64,000 bases of DNA from Sinorhizobium fredii USDA 257 (GCF_000265205.3 NC_018000.1:5136001-5200000); one strand, 5' to 3'. Shown: positions 1 to 8,723, numbered from the stretch's first letter. Numbers and translations are program-made. Notes: generated from the sequence alone by a model not told the origin.

Positions 1-117
1 GTTGACGGTCTTCTTGACGAGCCGAAGCCCCAGCGTCTTGGTGTAGAAGCGCAGGTTTTTCGGCGCGTTCGCGGTGATTGCCGTGAGATGGTGGATACCT
101 GTCAGTTGCAAGCTCAT
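1..117 (-). CDS. Glyoxalase/ring-cleaving dioxygenase-type VOC protein, N-terminal part only
   Basis: The first 39 codons of a gene that runs off the left edge. The peptide starts [14 protein letters not shown] and continues with [21 protein letters not shown], the usual first beta-alpha unit of vicinal-oxygen-chelate (VOC) proteins, in which the His of the GIHH motif is a metal ligand. The closest remembered relatives are ring-cleaving dioxygenase/glyoxalase proteins of the PcpA/LinE-like group. An AGGAGG ribosome site lies about 7 bases before the ATG at 115-117, which supports this start. The substrate cannot be told from this fragment. Confidence 0.8.
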   Translation of the reverse strand, partial: MSLQLTGIHHLTAITANAPKNLRFYTKTLGLRLVKKTVN

Positions 118-223
118 GGATGCCTCCTGGGGCTTTCGGTTGAGCTGAATATCGGTCTCCAGCCAAGCGTTCCACAAGTGGAAACGCAGAAACAGATTGT
201 TCCCTGACAGTGATCGACCGGGA

Positions 224-1003
224 TCAGACCCCTTTGAGGTCCCTGAGATAGGTATTCTCCGCGCGCGAAATGGCAAAGGCCTGCGGATCGATTTCAGCGT
301 AAATCAACGTCTCATCGGCGGCATTGGCTTTCGCCATGACCTGCCCATCGGGCGACGCAATGCATGAAAGACCGGCGAAGGAGAACATTGCGTCGGAGCC
401 GCAATGGTTGACATAGGCGACGTAGACCTGGTTCTCGAAGGCGCGCGTCTGGATCATGTGATCGGTTATGAACGTGCCCGACCAGCCGGCCGGCAGCGCC
501 GTCGGCACCAGCACGACATCGGCGCCGGCGGATGCCAGCCGGCGGACATTTTCCGGGAATTCGACGTCGTAGCAGATCAGCATGCCGCAGCGGACACCCC
601 GATGCTCGAAGAGCCGCGTCGAGGGCTGCTCCGGCGTGAAAAGCGACCGTTCGTAATCGCCATAGAGATGCGACTTGCGATAGACCGTCGGCTCGGCGTC
701 GCCGTCCAGATGGACGGCGCTGTTGTAGACCGCCGCTCCTTCGCGCTCGGCAAAGCCGGCGATAATAGCGATGCCGGCGTCGCGGGAGATCCGCCGCAAC
801 GCTTGCACAATCGAGCCTTCGGCCGGTTGCGCCAGCGCACGGATGTCGTCGCCCGCGCCGTAGCCGGTAATCCCGAGTTCGGGTGTCACCAGCAATGTCG
901 CCCCCTTGGCCGTGGCCTCCGCGGCCGCTCCCTCGATACGGGCGAGATTGGCGGCGATATCGCCGCCGACGCTTTTCATCTGCAGTGCCGCGAGCTTCAT
1001 CAT
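224..1003 (-). CDS. Carbon-nitrogen hydrolase (nitrilase superfamily amidase)
   Basis: A 259-residue member of the nitrilase superfamily with the full catalytic triad in its normal order: Glu42 in [10 protein letters not shown], Lys110 in [11 protein letters not shown] and Cys144 in [10 protein letters not shown]. Length fits single-domain aliphatic amidases, omega-amidases and N-carbamoyl hydrolases (about 260-300 residues). It is the last gene of the transporter operon; its ATG overlaps the TGA of the upstream permease (ATGA at 1000-1003), so translation is probably coupled. With a ureohydrolase and a polyamine-type importer in the same cluster, a plausible but unproven substrate is an amide or carbamoyl compound from a polyamine or guanidino compound, for example 4-guanidinobutanamide or N-carbamoylputrescine. 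Confidence 0.88.
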   Translation of the reverse strand: MMKLAALQMKSVGGDIAANLARIEGAAAEATAKGATLLVTPELGITGYGAGDDIRALAQPAEGSIVQALRRISRDAGIAIIAGFAEREGAAVYNSAVHLDGDAEPTVYRKSHLYGDYERSLFTPEQPSTRLFEHRGVRCGMLICYDVEFPENVRRLASAGADVVLVPTALPAGWSGTFITDHMIQTRAFENQVYVAYVNHCGSDAMFSFAGLSCIASPDGQVMAKANAADETLIYAEIDPQAFAISRAENTYLRDLKGV

Positions 1004-1800
1004 TTTTGATCGGATGCCATGGCGCCGAGCAGCTTCGGCAAGTCGCCGAAGCGAGCGACGAGACTGAAGATGACCGCCGCCGTCAATACGAAGAGCACCG
1101 TCACCGAGGCCATGGTCGGCGTATACCCATAGCGGAGCGCGTTGAAGATCTTGATCGGCAGCGTCTCCATCGTGAAGCCGACCGTCATATAGGCGACGAT
1201 ATATTCGTTGAGCGAGAGCACGAAGGCAAAGGCGTAGCCGGAGACGATATAGGGCAGGATCAGCGGCAGCACGATCGTGCGGAAGATGGTGCGCTCGTCG
1301 GCGCCCATCGTTGCGGCGGCCTCCACCAGCGAGCGATCGATCGAGGTGAAGCCGAGCGACAGCGTCACCAGCGGCAAGGTCACGAAGAAGATCGCGTGAC
1401 TGACCACCGCCGTCCAGGGCTGGCCGTAGAAGCCCGCGGTCGCCCAGAAGGTCAGGAGCCCAAGCGCCGTGATGACCGGCGGCAGCGTGAAGGGCGCGAC
1501 GCCAAGGAGCTGGAAGATATTCGCCCACGGCGCCACACGTCGCCACAGGAACCAGGCGAGCGGCAGCGCAATCGCCACGGCGAGCGCCGCCGAGAGTACC
1601 GCAAGCGTCACCGAGGCAAGGAGCGCGTTTCGCCACTCGGGGTTGACAAAGATTTCGCCGTACCAGGAGGTCGAAAAGCCCTGCGGCGGAAAGGCCAGCG
1701 TCTGCTTCTGATTGACCGAGACGCCGGCGACGACGATCAGCGGCAGCGCCAGGAAAAGGGCGATCAGGAAGAAGTAGAACTTGCGGAAAAAGGACGTCAT
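1000..1800 (-). CDS. ABC transporter permease, spermidine/putrescine type (PotC-like)
   Basis: A 266-residue inner-membrane protein with about six hydrophobic segments, the first being the N-terminal FFRKFYFFLIALFLALPLI stretch. The cytoplasmic EAA loop, which docks onto the ATPase, reads EAAATMGADERTIFRTIVLP. This is the binding-protein-dependent transport inner-membrane family, PotC side. The ATG overlaps the stop codon of the other permease (ATGA at 1797-1800), and its own stop overlaps the hydrolase start. It forms a heterodimeric channel with the product of 1797-2651, energised by the ATPase at 2648-3685 and fed by the binding protein at 3897-4976. Confidence 0.9.
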   Translation of the reverse strand: MTSFFRKFYFFLIALFLALPLIVVAGVSVNQKQTLAFPPQGFSTSWYGEIFVNPEWRNALLASVTLAVLSAALAVAIALPLAWFLWRRVAPWANIFQLLGVAPFTLPPVITALGLLTFWATAGFYGQPWTAVVSHAIFFVTLPLVTLSLGFTSIDRSLVEAAATMGADERTIFRTIVLPLILPYIVSGYAFAFVLSLNEYIVAYMTVGFTMETLPIKIFNALRYGYTPTMASVTVLFVLTAAVIFSLVARFGDLPKLLGAMASDQK

Positions 1801-2651
1801 GCCGCCTCTCCTCTGCGTCCGGCGATCACCGTCAGCGCCACCAGTCCAAGCGTCACCAGCACGAGGAACACGGCCATCGCAGCGGCAAAGGGCATGTTCG
1901 ACTGGTAGATCGCCTGGTCGGTGATCAGCACCGAGAGCGTCCAGTGCTGCGGCCGGCCGAGAAGCTGCGGCAGCAGATAGGAGCCGAGCGCGAAGATGAA
2001 GACCATGATCAGCGTCGCGACGATGGTGTTCCTGAGCGCGGGCACGACGACGGTGAAGAAGGCCTTGAGCGGCGAGGCGCCAAGCGTTCGGGCTGCTTCG
2101 GTCAACGTCGGGTCGAGCCGCACGAGCGCCGGGAACAAGACCAGCACCGTATAGGGAAAGGCCTGGTAGACCATGCCGGTCAGCACCGCCGCAAAACTCG
2201 GCGTCAGTGCCTTCGCCTCGCCCATCAGGCCGAGCGCGACGAGGATATTGGTGATGCCGGCGGTGCGCGAGAAGAGCGTCGACCAGGCAAAGCCGATGAT
2301 GACCTCGGAAAGCGAGAGGATCGAGAGAAGCGCGACCAGCCAGACGATCTGCACGCTTCGTGCCATGCGCGTCAGCAGATAGGTGAACGGCAGAGCCAAG
2401 ACCACGCAACAAATGGCGACGGCGATCGCCATCATCAGCGAGAATCCGAGCACGCCGCCGAAGAAGGCCGAAAGGAAGCGCGCGTAATTGTCGAAGACGA
2501 AGGCCGGCGTATAGAAGCCGCCCTGCTGGCGCTGGAAGAAACTGACGGCAATCATCGTGCCGAAGGGCACGACGAAGAAGATGGTGAGCATGGCCGCGGG
2601 GAAGAGGAGCGGCGAGTAGTCGGCGAATGTCTGGGGCGGTTCGCGTCTCAT
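1797..2651 (-). CDS. ABC transporter permease, spermidine/putrescine type (PotB-like)
   Basis: A 284-residue polytopic membrane protein. The first transmembrane helix is near residues 12-35 (PLLFPAAMLTIFFVVPFG), and the EAA loop EAARTLGASPLKAFFTVVVP is in the C-terminal half. It is the PotB-type partner of the next permease. The ATG overlaps the end of the ATPase gene by four bases (2648-2651), so the four transporter genes and the hydrolase are tightly packed and probably made from one messenger. The cargo is inferred only from family and neighbours: a polyamine or guanidino compound. Confidence 0.9.
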   Translation of the reverse strand: MRREPPQTFADYSPLLFPAAMLTIFFVVPFGTMIAVSFFQRQQGGFYTPAFVFDNYARFLSAFFGGVLGFSLMMAIAVAICCVVLALPFTYLLTRMARSVQIVWLVALLSILSLSEVIIGFAWSTLFSRTAGITNILVALGLMGEAKALTPSFAAVLTGMVYQAFPYTVLVLFPALVRLDPTLTEAARTLGASPLKAFFTVVVPALRNTIVATLIMVFIFALGSYLLPQLLGRPQHWTLSVLITDQAIYQSNMPFAAAMAVFLVLVTLGLVALTVIAGRRGEAA

Positions 2652-3685
2652 TTGCGCAGCACCACGCAGACATCTGGCGTCAGCGCCACCCCGACCTCTT
2701 GGCCGACCCTCACCTCCGGCCGGGCTCGCGGCGTCGAAACGGCGACGATCTGGCGGCCGGCAACGTCGACAAAGGTCTCGATCGTGCCGCCAAGGTCGCG
2801 TACGAAGTTAACCGTGCCGGTCAACGCGCCGGCGCCGGGTGCGGTCAGGTGCACGTCCTCCGGCCGAATCGAGATCGTCGCCTTGGCCGCCCCGGGCGGC
2901 AATTGCAGGCCCGGCACCGGCTGGCCGAGCACCGTCACATGGTTCCGCGCGTCCGATTCCGCTTCGATCAGATTGGTCTGGCCGATGAAGTCGGCAACGA
3001 AGCTGTCGGCCGGCCGGCGATAGATTTCGATCGGCGAGGCCGCCTGGCGGATTTCGCCGCCGCTCATGACGACGACCGTGTCGGCCATGGTCATCGCCTC
3101 GCGCTGGTCATGGGTAACGACTATCGTCGTGATGCCGAGCTTCTGCTGCAATTGCCGAAGCTCCACCTGCATCGCCTCGCGCAGCTTCGCGTCGAGCGCC
3201 GAAAGCGGCTCATCGAGCAGGAAGAGCTTCGGCGAGATCGCGAGCGCCCGGGCGATCGCGACACGCTGGCGCTGCCCACCAGACAATTTGGAGACCGGGC
3301 GGTCCGCAAAGCCGGAAAGATGGATCATCGACAGGAGTTCCTCGACCCGCTTTCTCTGGTCCTCCTTCGGCGCGCCGCGTATGCGCAAGGGATAGGCGAT
3401 GTTTTCGCCGACCGTCAGATGCGGAAAGAGCGCCAGCGACTGGAACACCATGCCGAGATTGCGCTTGTGCGTCGGCACACGGGTGATGTCCTCGCCATCG
3501 AGCCGGATGGCGCCGGAGGTCGGCAGGTCGAGTCCTGCGATCATCCGCAGGAGGGTCGTCTTGCCGCAGCCCGAAGGGCCGAGCATGCAGACGAACGTGC
3601 CATGCGGCACCGTTAGATCGACGTCGTTGACGGCCTTGAAGGCCCCGAATTCCTTGACGACGTTCTGAAGGGCAAGTCCCGACAT
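2648..3685 (-). CDS. ABC transporter ATP-binding protein, PotA/FbpC type
   Basis: A 345-residue cytoplasmic ATPase. Visible motifs are Walker A GPSGCGKTT, Q-loop FQSLALFPH, signature LSGGQRQR, Walker B LFLLDEP and the switch His in VTHD. After about residue 235 comes the C-terminal TOBE regulatory domain usual for PotA/MalK-type ATPases. I chose the ATG at 3683-3685 because GGGGAA precedes it at good spacing; an ATG 24 bases upstream has a poorer site. It powers the two permeases that follow. Confidence 0.9.
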   Translation of the reverse strand: MSGLALQNVVKEFGAFKAVNDVDLTVPHGTFVCMLGPSGCGKTTLLRMIAGLDLPTSGAIRLDGEDITRVPTHKRNLGMVFQSLALFPHLTVGENIAYPLRIRGAPKEDQRKRVEELLSMIHLSGFADRPVSKLSGGQRQRVAIARALAISPKLFLLDEPLSALDAKLREAMQVELRQLQQKLGITTIVVTHDQREAMTMADTVVVMSGGEIRQAASPIEIYRRPADSFVADFIGQTNLIEAESDARNHVTVLGQPVPGLQLPPGAAKATISIRPEDVHLTAPGAGALTGTVNFVRDLGGTIETFVDVAGRQIVAVSTPRARPEVRVGQEVGVALTPDVCVVLRK

Positions 3686-3781
3686 ATGTTCCCCGCTTTG
3701 GCGCTTCATGCGCAGATGCTGCGATGCCAGCGCCTATCCGAGCGCCACGGTCGCAGCAGCATTCGAGTTTCGGCATAGGTT

Positions 3782-3810
3782 ATCCCTAAACCGCACGCGG
3801 TTTAAGGGAT
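3782..3810. repeat. Imperfect inverted repeat (TAAACCGC/GCGGTTTA)
   Basis: A dyad with arms ATCCC-TAAACCG and CGGTTTAAGGGAT around a 3-base centre, with one bulged base. It lies between the binding-protein gene and the ATPase gene, 29 bases before a second dyad. It could slow or partly stop transcription after the highly expressed binding protein, or stabilise message ends. It has no T run, so it is not a classical terminator. Confidence 0.5.
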
Positions 3811-3838
3811 TATGCACTGAGCCATGCAGCCGTTCAAA

Positions 3839-3865
3839 GGACTACAGCGCACGGCGCTGTAGTCC
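3839..3865. repeat. Perfect 12-bp inverted repeat GGACTACAGCGC/GCGCTGTAGTCC
   Basis: Two perfectly complementary 12-base arms are separated by ACG. The CTACAGCGC core resembles a short palindrome I remember as frequent between genes in Sinorhizobium. It lies between the binding-protein gene (stop at 3897) and the ATPase gene, where a stem would let the binding-protein message outlast the downstream part of the transcript. No T run follows. Confidence 0.6.
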
Positions 3866-3896
3866 GCCCCGGTCAACGGGCGGACGCTCGCGATCA

Positions 3897-4976
3897 TCAG
3901 CCGACGATCAGTTCCGTCCATTTCTGGTTCAGCCAATCCGACTTGGTCTGGTAGAGGTCGTAGCGCGGGACGATCGGCTCGATATCGGACGACACTGCGG
4001 CAAACTCCTTGTCCGTCAGGTCGGTCGACTCGCGCTTGACCGTTGGCGAGGTGCCGACCTTGCGCGACAGCGTCGCCTGGACGGCAGGCTGGCACATATA
4101 GTCGATGAAGATATGCGCCTCCTCCGACTTCTGCGAGACGCGTGACAGTGCCCAGCAGCCGGAATCCTGGATGCCGCCTTCCTTGGGGAAGGTGGAACGA
4201 ACCGGATGACCGTCGGCCGCGGCCAAGCCCGTAACGTCGTGGTAATACTGGCCCATCGGGATTTCGCCCGACTTCAGCGCCTGCTCGAACTGCGCCTCGT
4301 CGCGGTACCAGAGGCGGACATTCGGCTTCACTTCGGCAAGCTTCTCGAACGCCTTCAGGATGCCTTCCTCGGTGTCGAGCGCATTGGTGCCACCCATGTG
4401 AATCTTGGCGGTCACCTCGAGCAGGAAGGAGTTCGAAACCAGCGCCAGCAGGCCGAGCTTATCGGCGTTCGCCGGATCCCAGAGGGCCGTCCAGGAGGTC
4501 GGCGCTTCCTTGTAGACATTGGTGTTGGTGACGAGCGTGATGTACCAGGAGACGGCCCCGACGCCGGCAACGCGGCCGTCCGGATATTTGTTGACGAAGC
4601 GATCGAGGAGGTTCGAGGCATCCTTGATCTTCGCCATGTCGATCGGCGTCCAGAGCTCGGTTGCCTGACCTTTGAGCATCGCGACCTGCGACATCATCGA
4701 AACATCTGCCGGTGCCTGCCCTGCACGGGCGGCCTGTTCAAGCTGGACCAGCCAGGCCTCACCGGTCGGTTCGGCGATCGACTCGACCGTAATGCCCGTC
4801 GCCTTGGTGAACTCCGGGAAGATGTTCTTGTCGAAGGAGTCCTTGAAGTAACCGCCATAAACGCCGACCTTGAGCGACTTGTCCTGGGCTCTCAGCACCG
4901 CGGGCATTGCCAGCATCGATGCACCGGCAAGTCCCGCCCCCAGCAGTGTGCGGCGCTTGATCGAACTGATGTTCAT
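3897..4976 (-). CDS. Periplasmic solute-binding protein, spermidine/putrescine type (PotD-like)
   Basis: A 359-residue extracellular solute-binding protein. The N terminus NISSIKRRTLLGAGLAGASM has a twin-arginine-like motif followed by a hydrophobic stretch and an Ala-rich cleavage region ending near residue 30 (VLRAQ), so it is probably exported by Tat or Sec. The rest matches the PotD/PotF class (KVGVYGGYFKDSF, later GGIQDSGCWALSR). It is the first gene of the importer operon, which fits the excess of binding protein normally needed. About 120 bases separate its start from the ureohydrolase stop, so it may be cotranscribed with that gene or have its own promoter. Confidence 0.9.
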   Translation of the reverse strand: MNISSIKRRTLLGAGLAGASMLAMPAVLRAQDKSLKVGVYGGYFKDSFDKNIFPEFTKATGITVESIAEPTGEAWLVQLEQAARAGQAPADVSMMSQVAMLKGQATELWTPIDMAKIKDASNLLDRFVNKYPDGRVAGVGAVSWYITLVTNTNVYKEAPTSWTALWDPANADKLGLLALVSNSFLLEVTAKIHMGGTNALDTEEGILKAFEKLAEVKPNVRLWYRDEAQFEQALKSGEIPMGQYYHDVTGLAAADGHPVRSTFPKEGGIQDSGCWALSRVSQKSEEAHIFIDYMCQPAVQATLSRKVGTSPTVKRESTDLTDKEFAAVSSDIEPIVPRYDLYQTKSDWLNQKWTELIVG

Positions 4977-5094
4977 TGCACGTCTCCTTTGTTTTGGCGG
5001 CTACCGCCGCGTTCCCTGTTCTCGTTGAAATCTTATGGCATTCCGGTGGAATAATACTCTTTCCCGGGCTCTTTGGCGCGGGCTGACGGCCGCT

Positions 5095-6153
5095 TCACCC
5101 TTTGCCGATGACGGTCGGGCTGAAGACCATCAGGCTCAGGATCTCGAAAAGCACCTGCGCGCCGGCATGAGCCGTATTGGTCGTCGCATCGTATTGCGGG
5201 GCGACCTCGACCACGTCGCCGCCGACGAGATTGACGCCCTTGAGTCCACGAATGAGTTCAAGCACCTCACGGGTCGTCAGGCCGCCGACCTCCGGCGTGC
5301 CGGTGCCTGGCGCGAAACTCGGGTCAAGGCTGTCGATGTCGAAGGACAGATAGGCCGGGCCATCGCCGACGATCTTCTTGGCTTTCTCGATGATCGCCGG
5401 AATGCCGAGACCAGTGACTTCCTCCGCATGGATGACAGTCATGCCGGACTCGTAGGAGAACTCCCAGAGATATTCGGCTGAGCCGCGGATGCCGATCTGG
5501 ACAACGCGGGTAGGGTCGAGCACGCCGTCGAGAACGGCATTGCGGAACGGGCCGCCGTGATGGAACTTGGTGAGGTCATAGGCGCCGCCGGTGTCGCAAT
5601 GGGCGTCGATATGGATCATACCAACCGGCCGCTTCTTGCCGACCGCCTTCAGGATCGGATGAGTGATCGAGTGGTCGCCGCCGACCGAAAGCGGCACGAC
5701 GCCCGCATCGACGATCTGGTTCATGCGCTTTTCGATGTCTTCGTGGCTGAGTTCCAGCCGATAGCGGCTTTGGAAGGCAACGTCGCCGATATCCGCGACA
5801 CGCAGATCGTGAACGGGCGCGCAGCCCAGCACGTGGTTAAACGGTCCAATGCGCTCGATCGCTCGCAGTGCCCGCGGTCCGAAGCGGGACCCCGGGCGGT
5901 TGGTGACGCCGAGGTCCATCGGTATGCCGACGATCCCTACCTGCAGATTGCCGAAGTCCGGGTTGTCGGCATCGACTGGCATGTAGGGCGCGGTGAGAAA
6001 AGTGGGGATGCCGGAATATGGCGCGAGCCGCGTGCCGCTTTTCGTGAAGATCTTGTCCGCGACCTTGCGGAAGGCCGGGTCGAAGAGTTCTCCGCCATGG
6101 CTTTCGCCATATTTCGCCTTCAATTCGCTGAGCTTCTTCTCGTCCCAGACCAT
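5095..6153 (-). CDS. speB: Ureohydrolase: agmatinase / guanidinobutyrase family
   Basis: A 352-residue manganese- or nickel-type ureohydrolase that splits urea from a guanidino compound. The metal ligands are all present: GGDHS, DAHCD and SFDIDSLDP. It carries about 45 extra N-terminal residues compared with the roughly 306-residue Escherichia coli agmatinase; that length and the DAHCDT motif recall guanidinobutyrases. The start at 6151-6153 was chosen for the GGGAGG about 9 bases upstream; a longer reading from 6189 lacks one. Gene name speB is the common annotation for this family, but 4-guanidinobutyrate or 3-guanidinopropionate is as likely a substrate as agmatine. A divergent LysR gene and a dyad at 6327-6343 suggest inducible control. 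Confidence 0.85.
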   Translation of the reverse strand: MVWDEKKLSELKAKYGESHGGELFDPAFRKVADKIFTKSGTRLAPYSGIPTFLTAPYMPVDADNPDFGNLQVGIVGIPMDLGVTNRPGSRFGPRALRAIERIGPFNHVLGCAPVHDLRVADIGDVAFQSRYRLELSHEDIEKRMNQIVDAGVVPLSVGGDHSITHPILKAVGKKRPVGMIHIDAHCDTGGAYDLTKFHHGGPFRNAVLDGVLDPTRVVQIGIRGSAEYLWEFSYESGMTVIHAEEVTGLGIPAIIEKAKKIVGDGPAYLSFDIDSLDPSFAPGTGTPEVGGLTTREVLELIRGLKGVNLVGGDVVEVAPQYDATTNTAHAGAQVLFEILSLMVFSPTVIGKG

Positions 6154-6326
6154 GCGCCGGAGCCTCCCATGTCTGTCGCCGGGGATCAAAGCGTCGCGAA
6201 GCGGATCGCAACTGGCGGTTTCGCCGGCGGGCCGGCGCGATCATGTTCCCCAGGCTTTTGCCCTTGTTGGAACCTATTAGGTGACAAATCTTCTGGAAAA
6301 TCAATTGACATTGTTATAGCGTTTCG

Positions 6327-6343
6327 TGTGAGAAAAACTCACA
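6327..6343. promoter_or_regulatory. Candidate LysR operator (TGTGAG-N5-CTCACA)
   Basis: A perfect 6+5+6 dyad lies in the 215-base gap between the ureohydrolase and the LysR gene, 26 bases before the GTG start of the regulator. Position and symmetry suit a binding site for the adjacent LysR protein controlling both directions. A TTGACA hexamer at 6305-6310 could be part of a promoter, but no convincing -10 element follows. Assignment is inference. Confidence 0.45.
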
Positions 6344-6368
6344 TTGCTAAGACCCTTCGGAGCCTCAC

Positions 6369-7412
6369 GTGTCGAGCCGCCTGCCCCCCTTGAACCCGCT
6401 GCGCGCCTTCGAGGCGACCGCTCGGCGCGGCTCGGTTTCCGCGGCGGCCCGCGAGCTCAACGTCACCCATGGCGCCATCAGCCATCAGATCCGCGCGCTC
6501 GAACTTTCCTTCAACGTGCCGCTCTTCGAGCGCGGCGGCAAGCGGCTGAGGTTGACGCCGCAGGGGGCGCTGCTGCTGCCAGCCGTCACCCATGCCTTTG
6601 CAGAGATCGCCGCCGCAACGGCGGCGATGACCCGGCCGGCGACAAGTGGCGAGCTCAGGATCACCTGTGTTCCGGCACTGCTCTCGTTTTGGATGATCCC
6701 GCGCCTGCATCAGTTTACCGAGCAATTTCCCGACTTGCAGCTGACGCTGGTCGCCTCCAACGACGAGGCACATCTCCACTTTCCGGACGTCGATGTCTGC
6801 CTCCTCTATGGCGATGGCAATTGGGGAGACTGCTGGGTCAGGCTCTGGAGCCGGCTGGAGCTGTTTCCCGTGGTCAGCCCGACGCTCCTCAACATGCGGC
6901 CGCTGCGCTCGATCCGGGATCTGCGCGACCATGTGATGCTGCATGGCGATGACGGCCGCGAGTGGAACACTTGGCTGGCCGCCGCCGACGCGACCGACCT
7001 TCAGCGCGGCCGCCAACACTTCATGAGCGACGCACGGCTGTCGACCGAAGCCGCACTCCACAATCAGGGCGTGGCGCTCGGCGATACCATCACCGCCGGC
7101 AGCCTGATCGCCCGCGGCGAATTGATCGCGCCATTCGACCTGACAGTGCCGGCCAACGACGCTTTTTTCGTCGCCTGCCGCAACGAGGTGCGCGCCGCAC
7201 CGATCGTCCGCGTCTTCATCGACTGGCTGTTTGCGGCGCTCGAGAGCGATCCGATGCCGGAGCTTCAGACCTCCGCCCGCACGATGATCCGCTCCCGCAT
7301 ATCCAGACCGGAAGATAACGATCGCAATTCGGCAGCGGGCAGCTTTCAACCAGTTTCGTCACCCCGCAGCCGGCGCGTGGAAAGCCCGCAAAAGCGCAAG
7401 ACCAAGTCATAA
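6369..7412 (+). CDS. LysR-family transcriptional regulator (GcvA-like)
   Basis: A 347-residue regulator starting with GTG. Residues 5-65 hold the winged helix-turn-helix (LNPLRAFEATARRGSVSAAA, then LNVTHGAISHQIRALE), of the GcvA subgroup. From about residue 95 comes the two-lobed effector domain (GELRITCVPALLSFWMIPRL). The last 40 or so residues are an Arg/Ser/Pro-rich tail beyond the normal end of about 300 residues, so the C terminus may be extended. It is divergent from the ureohydrolase and 44 bases before the aminotransferase gene on the same strand. It probably senses the guanidino or amino compound taken up by this cluster. Confidence 0.88.
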   Translation: MSSRLPPLNPLRAFEATARRGSVSAAARELNVTHGAISHQIRALELSFNVPLFERGGKRLRLTPQGALLLPAVTHAFAEIAAATAAMTRPATSGELRITCVPALLSFWMIPRLHQFTEQFPDLQLTLVASNDEAHLHFPDVDVCLLYGDGNWGDCWVRLWSRLELFPVVSPTLLNMRPLRSIRDLRDHVMLHGDDGREWNTWLAAADATDLQRGRQHFMSDARLSTEAALHNQGVALGDTITAGSLIARGELIAPFDLTVPANDAFFVACRNEVRAAPIVRVFIDWLFAALESDPMPELQTSARTMIRSRISRPEDNDRNSAAGSFQPVSSPRSRRVESPQKRKTKS

Positions 7413-7456
7413 AGCAGGCGCCACAGGCGCCGCTCGCCAACAACAGGAAACGCTCG

Positions 7457-8635
7457 ATGCCCCACCTCAATCCGCTCATCGCAAAGCTCTCGCAGCCGCC
7501 GGTCCCCTCGGTGCTGGCCTGGGCGAAGGCCTATGACGGGGCAAAGGGGCCGCTGATCGACCTCTCGCAGGCGGTTCCCGGCTATCCCGCCCATCCGGAT
7601 ATGCTCAAATGGCTTGGCGAGGCGGCCGCCTCGCCTGCCTATACCGGCTATGGCCCGATCGAGGGCGAGACCGAACTGCGCAGCGCCTATGCAGACCAGG
7701 TGGCGGCGCTCTACGGTGCCCCAATTACCAGCGACAACATTCACATCACCTCCGGCTGCAACCAGGCCTTCATCTGTGCCGCCATGGCGATCGCGAGCGC
7801 CGGCGATACGGTGCTGATGACCAATCCCTATTACTTCAACCAGGAAACGACGTTGGCGATGCTCGGCATCAATGTCGAGCTCGCACCGTGCGATGCCGGC
7901 GCCGGCTTCCTGCCCGAAGTCGAGACCATCGCCGCAGCACTTCGGCCGGGCGTTCGCGCCCTCGTCCTCGTCTCCCCGAACAATCCGACCGGCGCCGTCT
8001 ACCCGGCCGATCTGCTCCAGCGCATCTACGACGCCTGCCGGGCGAACGGCACCTGGCTCATCCTCGACGAGACGTATCGCGACTTCCTGTCCGACGCCAC
8101 GGTCGCACCGCATCGCCTGCTCCAGACCAAGGGCTGGCAGGACGGCTTCATAGGCCTCTACAGCTTCTCCAAGTCCTTCTGCATCCCCGGCCACCGGCTC
8201 GGCGCGATCACTGCCGGGCAGGCGGTCGTCGAGCAGGTGACGAAGATCATGGACAACCTGCAGATCTGCGCGCCGCGCTCGGCCCAGGCCGCCGTCGCCA
8301 AGGCCATCCCGGCGCTCACCGACTGGCGGCTCGCCAACCGCGCCGAGATCACCGCCCGCGCCAACGCGCTGAAGGACGTGATGGGCCGCCTGCCGCAATG
8401 GAAGCTGCAGGCGGTCGGCGCCTATTTCGCCTATGTCCGCCACCCGTTCCGCGACATCGACTCGCAATTCGTCGCCGAGAAGCTGGCAAAGCTTGCCGGC
8501 GTCGTCTGCCTGCCGGGCGATTATTTCGGCGCGGGCCAGGAAAGCTATCTGCGCTTTGCCTTCGCCAATGCCGATGTGCCGACGATCAGAAAGCTGGAAG
8601 AGCGGCTCGCGGGATTTGAACTGCCGGGCATCTGA
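7457..8635 (+). CDS. Class I/II PLP-dependent aminotransferase
   Basis: A 392-residue fold-type I aminotransferase. The PLP lysine is Lys239 in SFSKSFCIPGHRLG, the ring-nitrogen Asp is Asp204 in LILDETYRDF, and Asn176 of SPNNPTG contacts the cofactor. The typical GYGPIEGETELR segment of the aspartate/aromatic aminotransferase group is near residues 64-75. It follows the LysR gene by 44 bases, with GGAAA before its ATG. Its neighbours suggest amino transfer on a product of the guanidino/polyamine cluster, but the amino donor and acceptor cannot be read from the sequence. Confidence 0.88.
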   Translation: MPHLNPLIAKLSQPPVPSVLAWAKAYDGAKGPLIDLSQAVPGYPAHPDMLKWLGEAAASPAYTGYGPIEGETELRSAYADQVAALYGAPITSDNIHITSGCNQAFICAAMAIASAGDTVLMTNPYYFNQETTLAMLGINVELAPCDAGAGFLPEVETIAAALRPGVRALVLVSPNNPTGAVYPADLLQRIYDACRANGTWLILDETYRDFLSDATVAPHRLLQTKGWQDGFIGLYSFSKSFCIPGHRLGAITAGQAVVEQVTKIMDNLQICAPRSAQAAVAKAIPALTDWRLANRAEITARANALKDVMGRLPQWKLQAVGAYFAYVRHPFRDIDSQFVAEKLAKLAGVVCLPGDYFGAGQESYLRFAFANADVPTIRKLEERLAGFELPGI

Positions 8636-8718
8636 TGCATGTCGCCCAAAGGTGTGCAGCGGTTTTGGGACGACGACATGCGTTGAAACAAACCTAAAGC
8701 GCGGCGTCGCGCTTTAGG
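8634..8718. repeat. Rhizobial intergenic mosaic-type repeat
   Basis: Two nested dyads lie directly after the aminotransferase stop. The first pairs GCATGTCG..CCCAAA with TTTTGGG..CGACATGC around a GCAGCGG centre. The second is CCTAAAGCGC/GCGCTTTAGG at 8693-8702 and 8709-8718. The same string of elements is remembered from many intergenic spaces of Rhizobium, Agrobacterium and Sinorhizobium. It may act as a bidirectional stop or stabilising structure between the convergent aminotransferase and EamA genes. Confidence 0.6.
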
Positions 8719-8723
8719 TAGAT

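Noticed and set aside
1000..2673. 557-codon reading joining both permeases
   Set aside because: Its first half is out of frame with the PotB-like protein; only the second half is the PotC-like gene. The two permeases are separate genes with an ATGA overlap, not a fusion.
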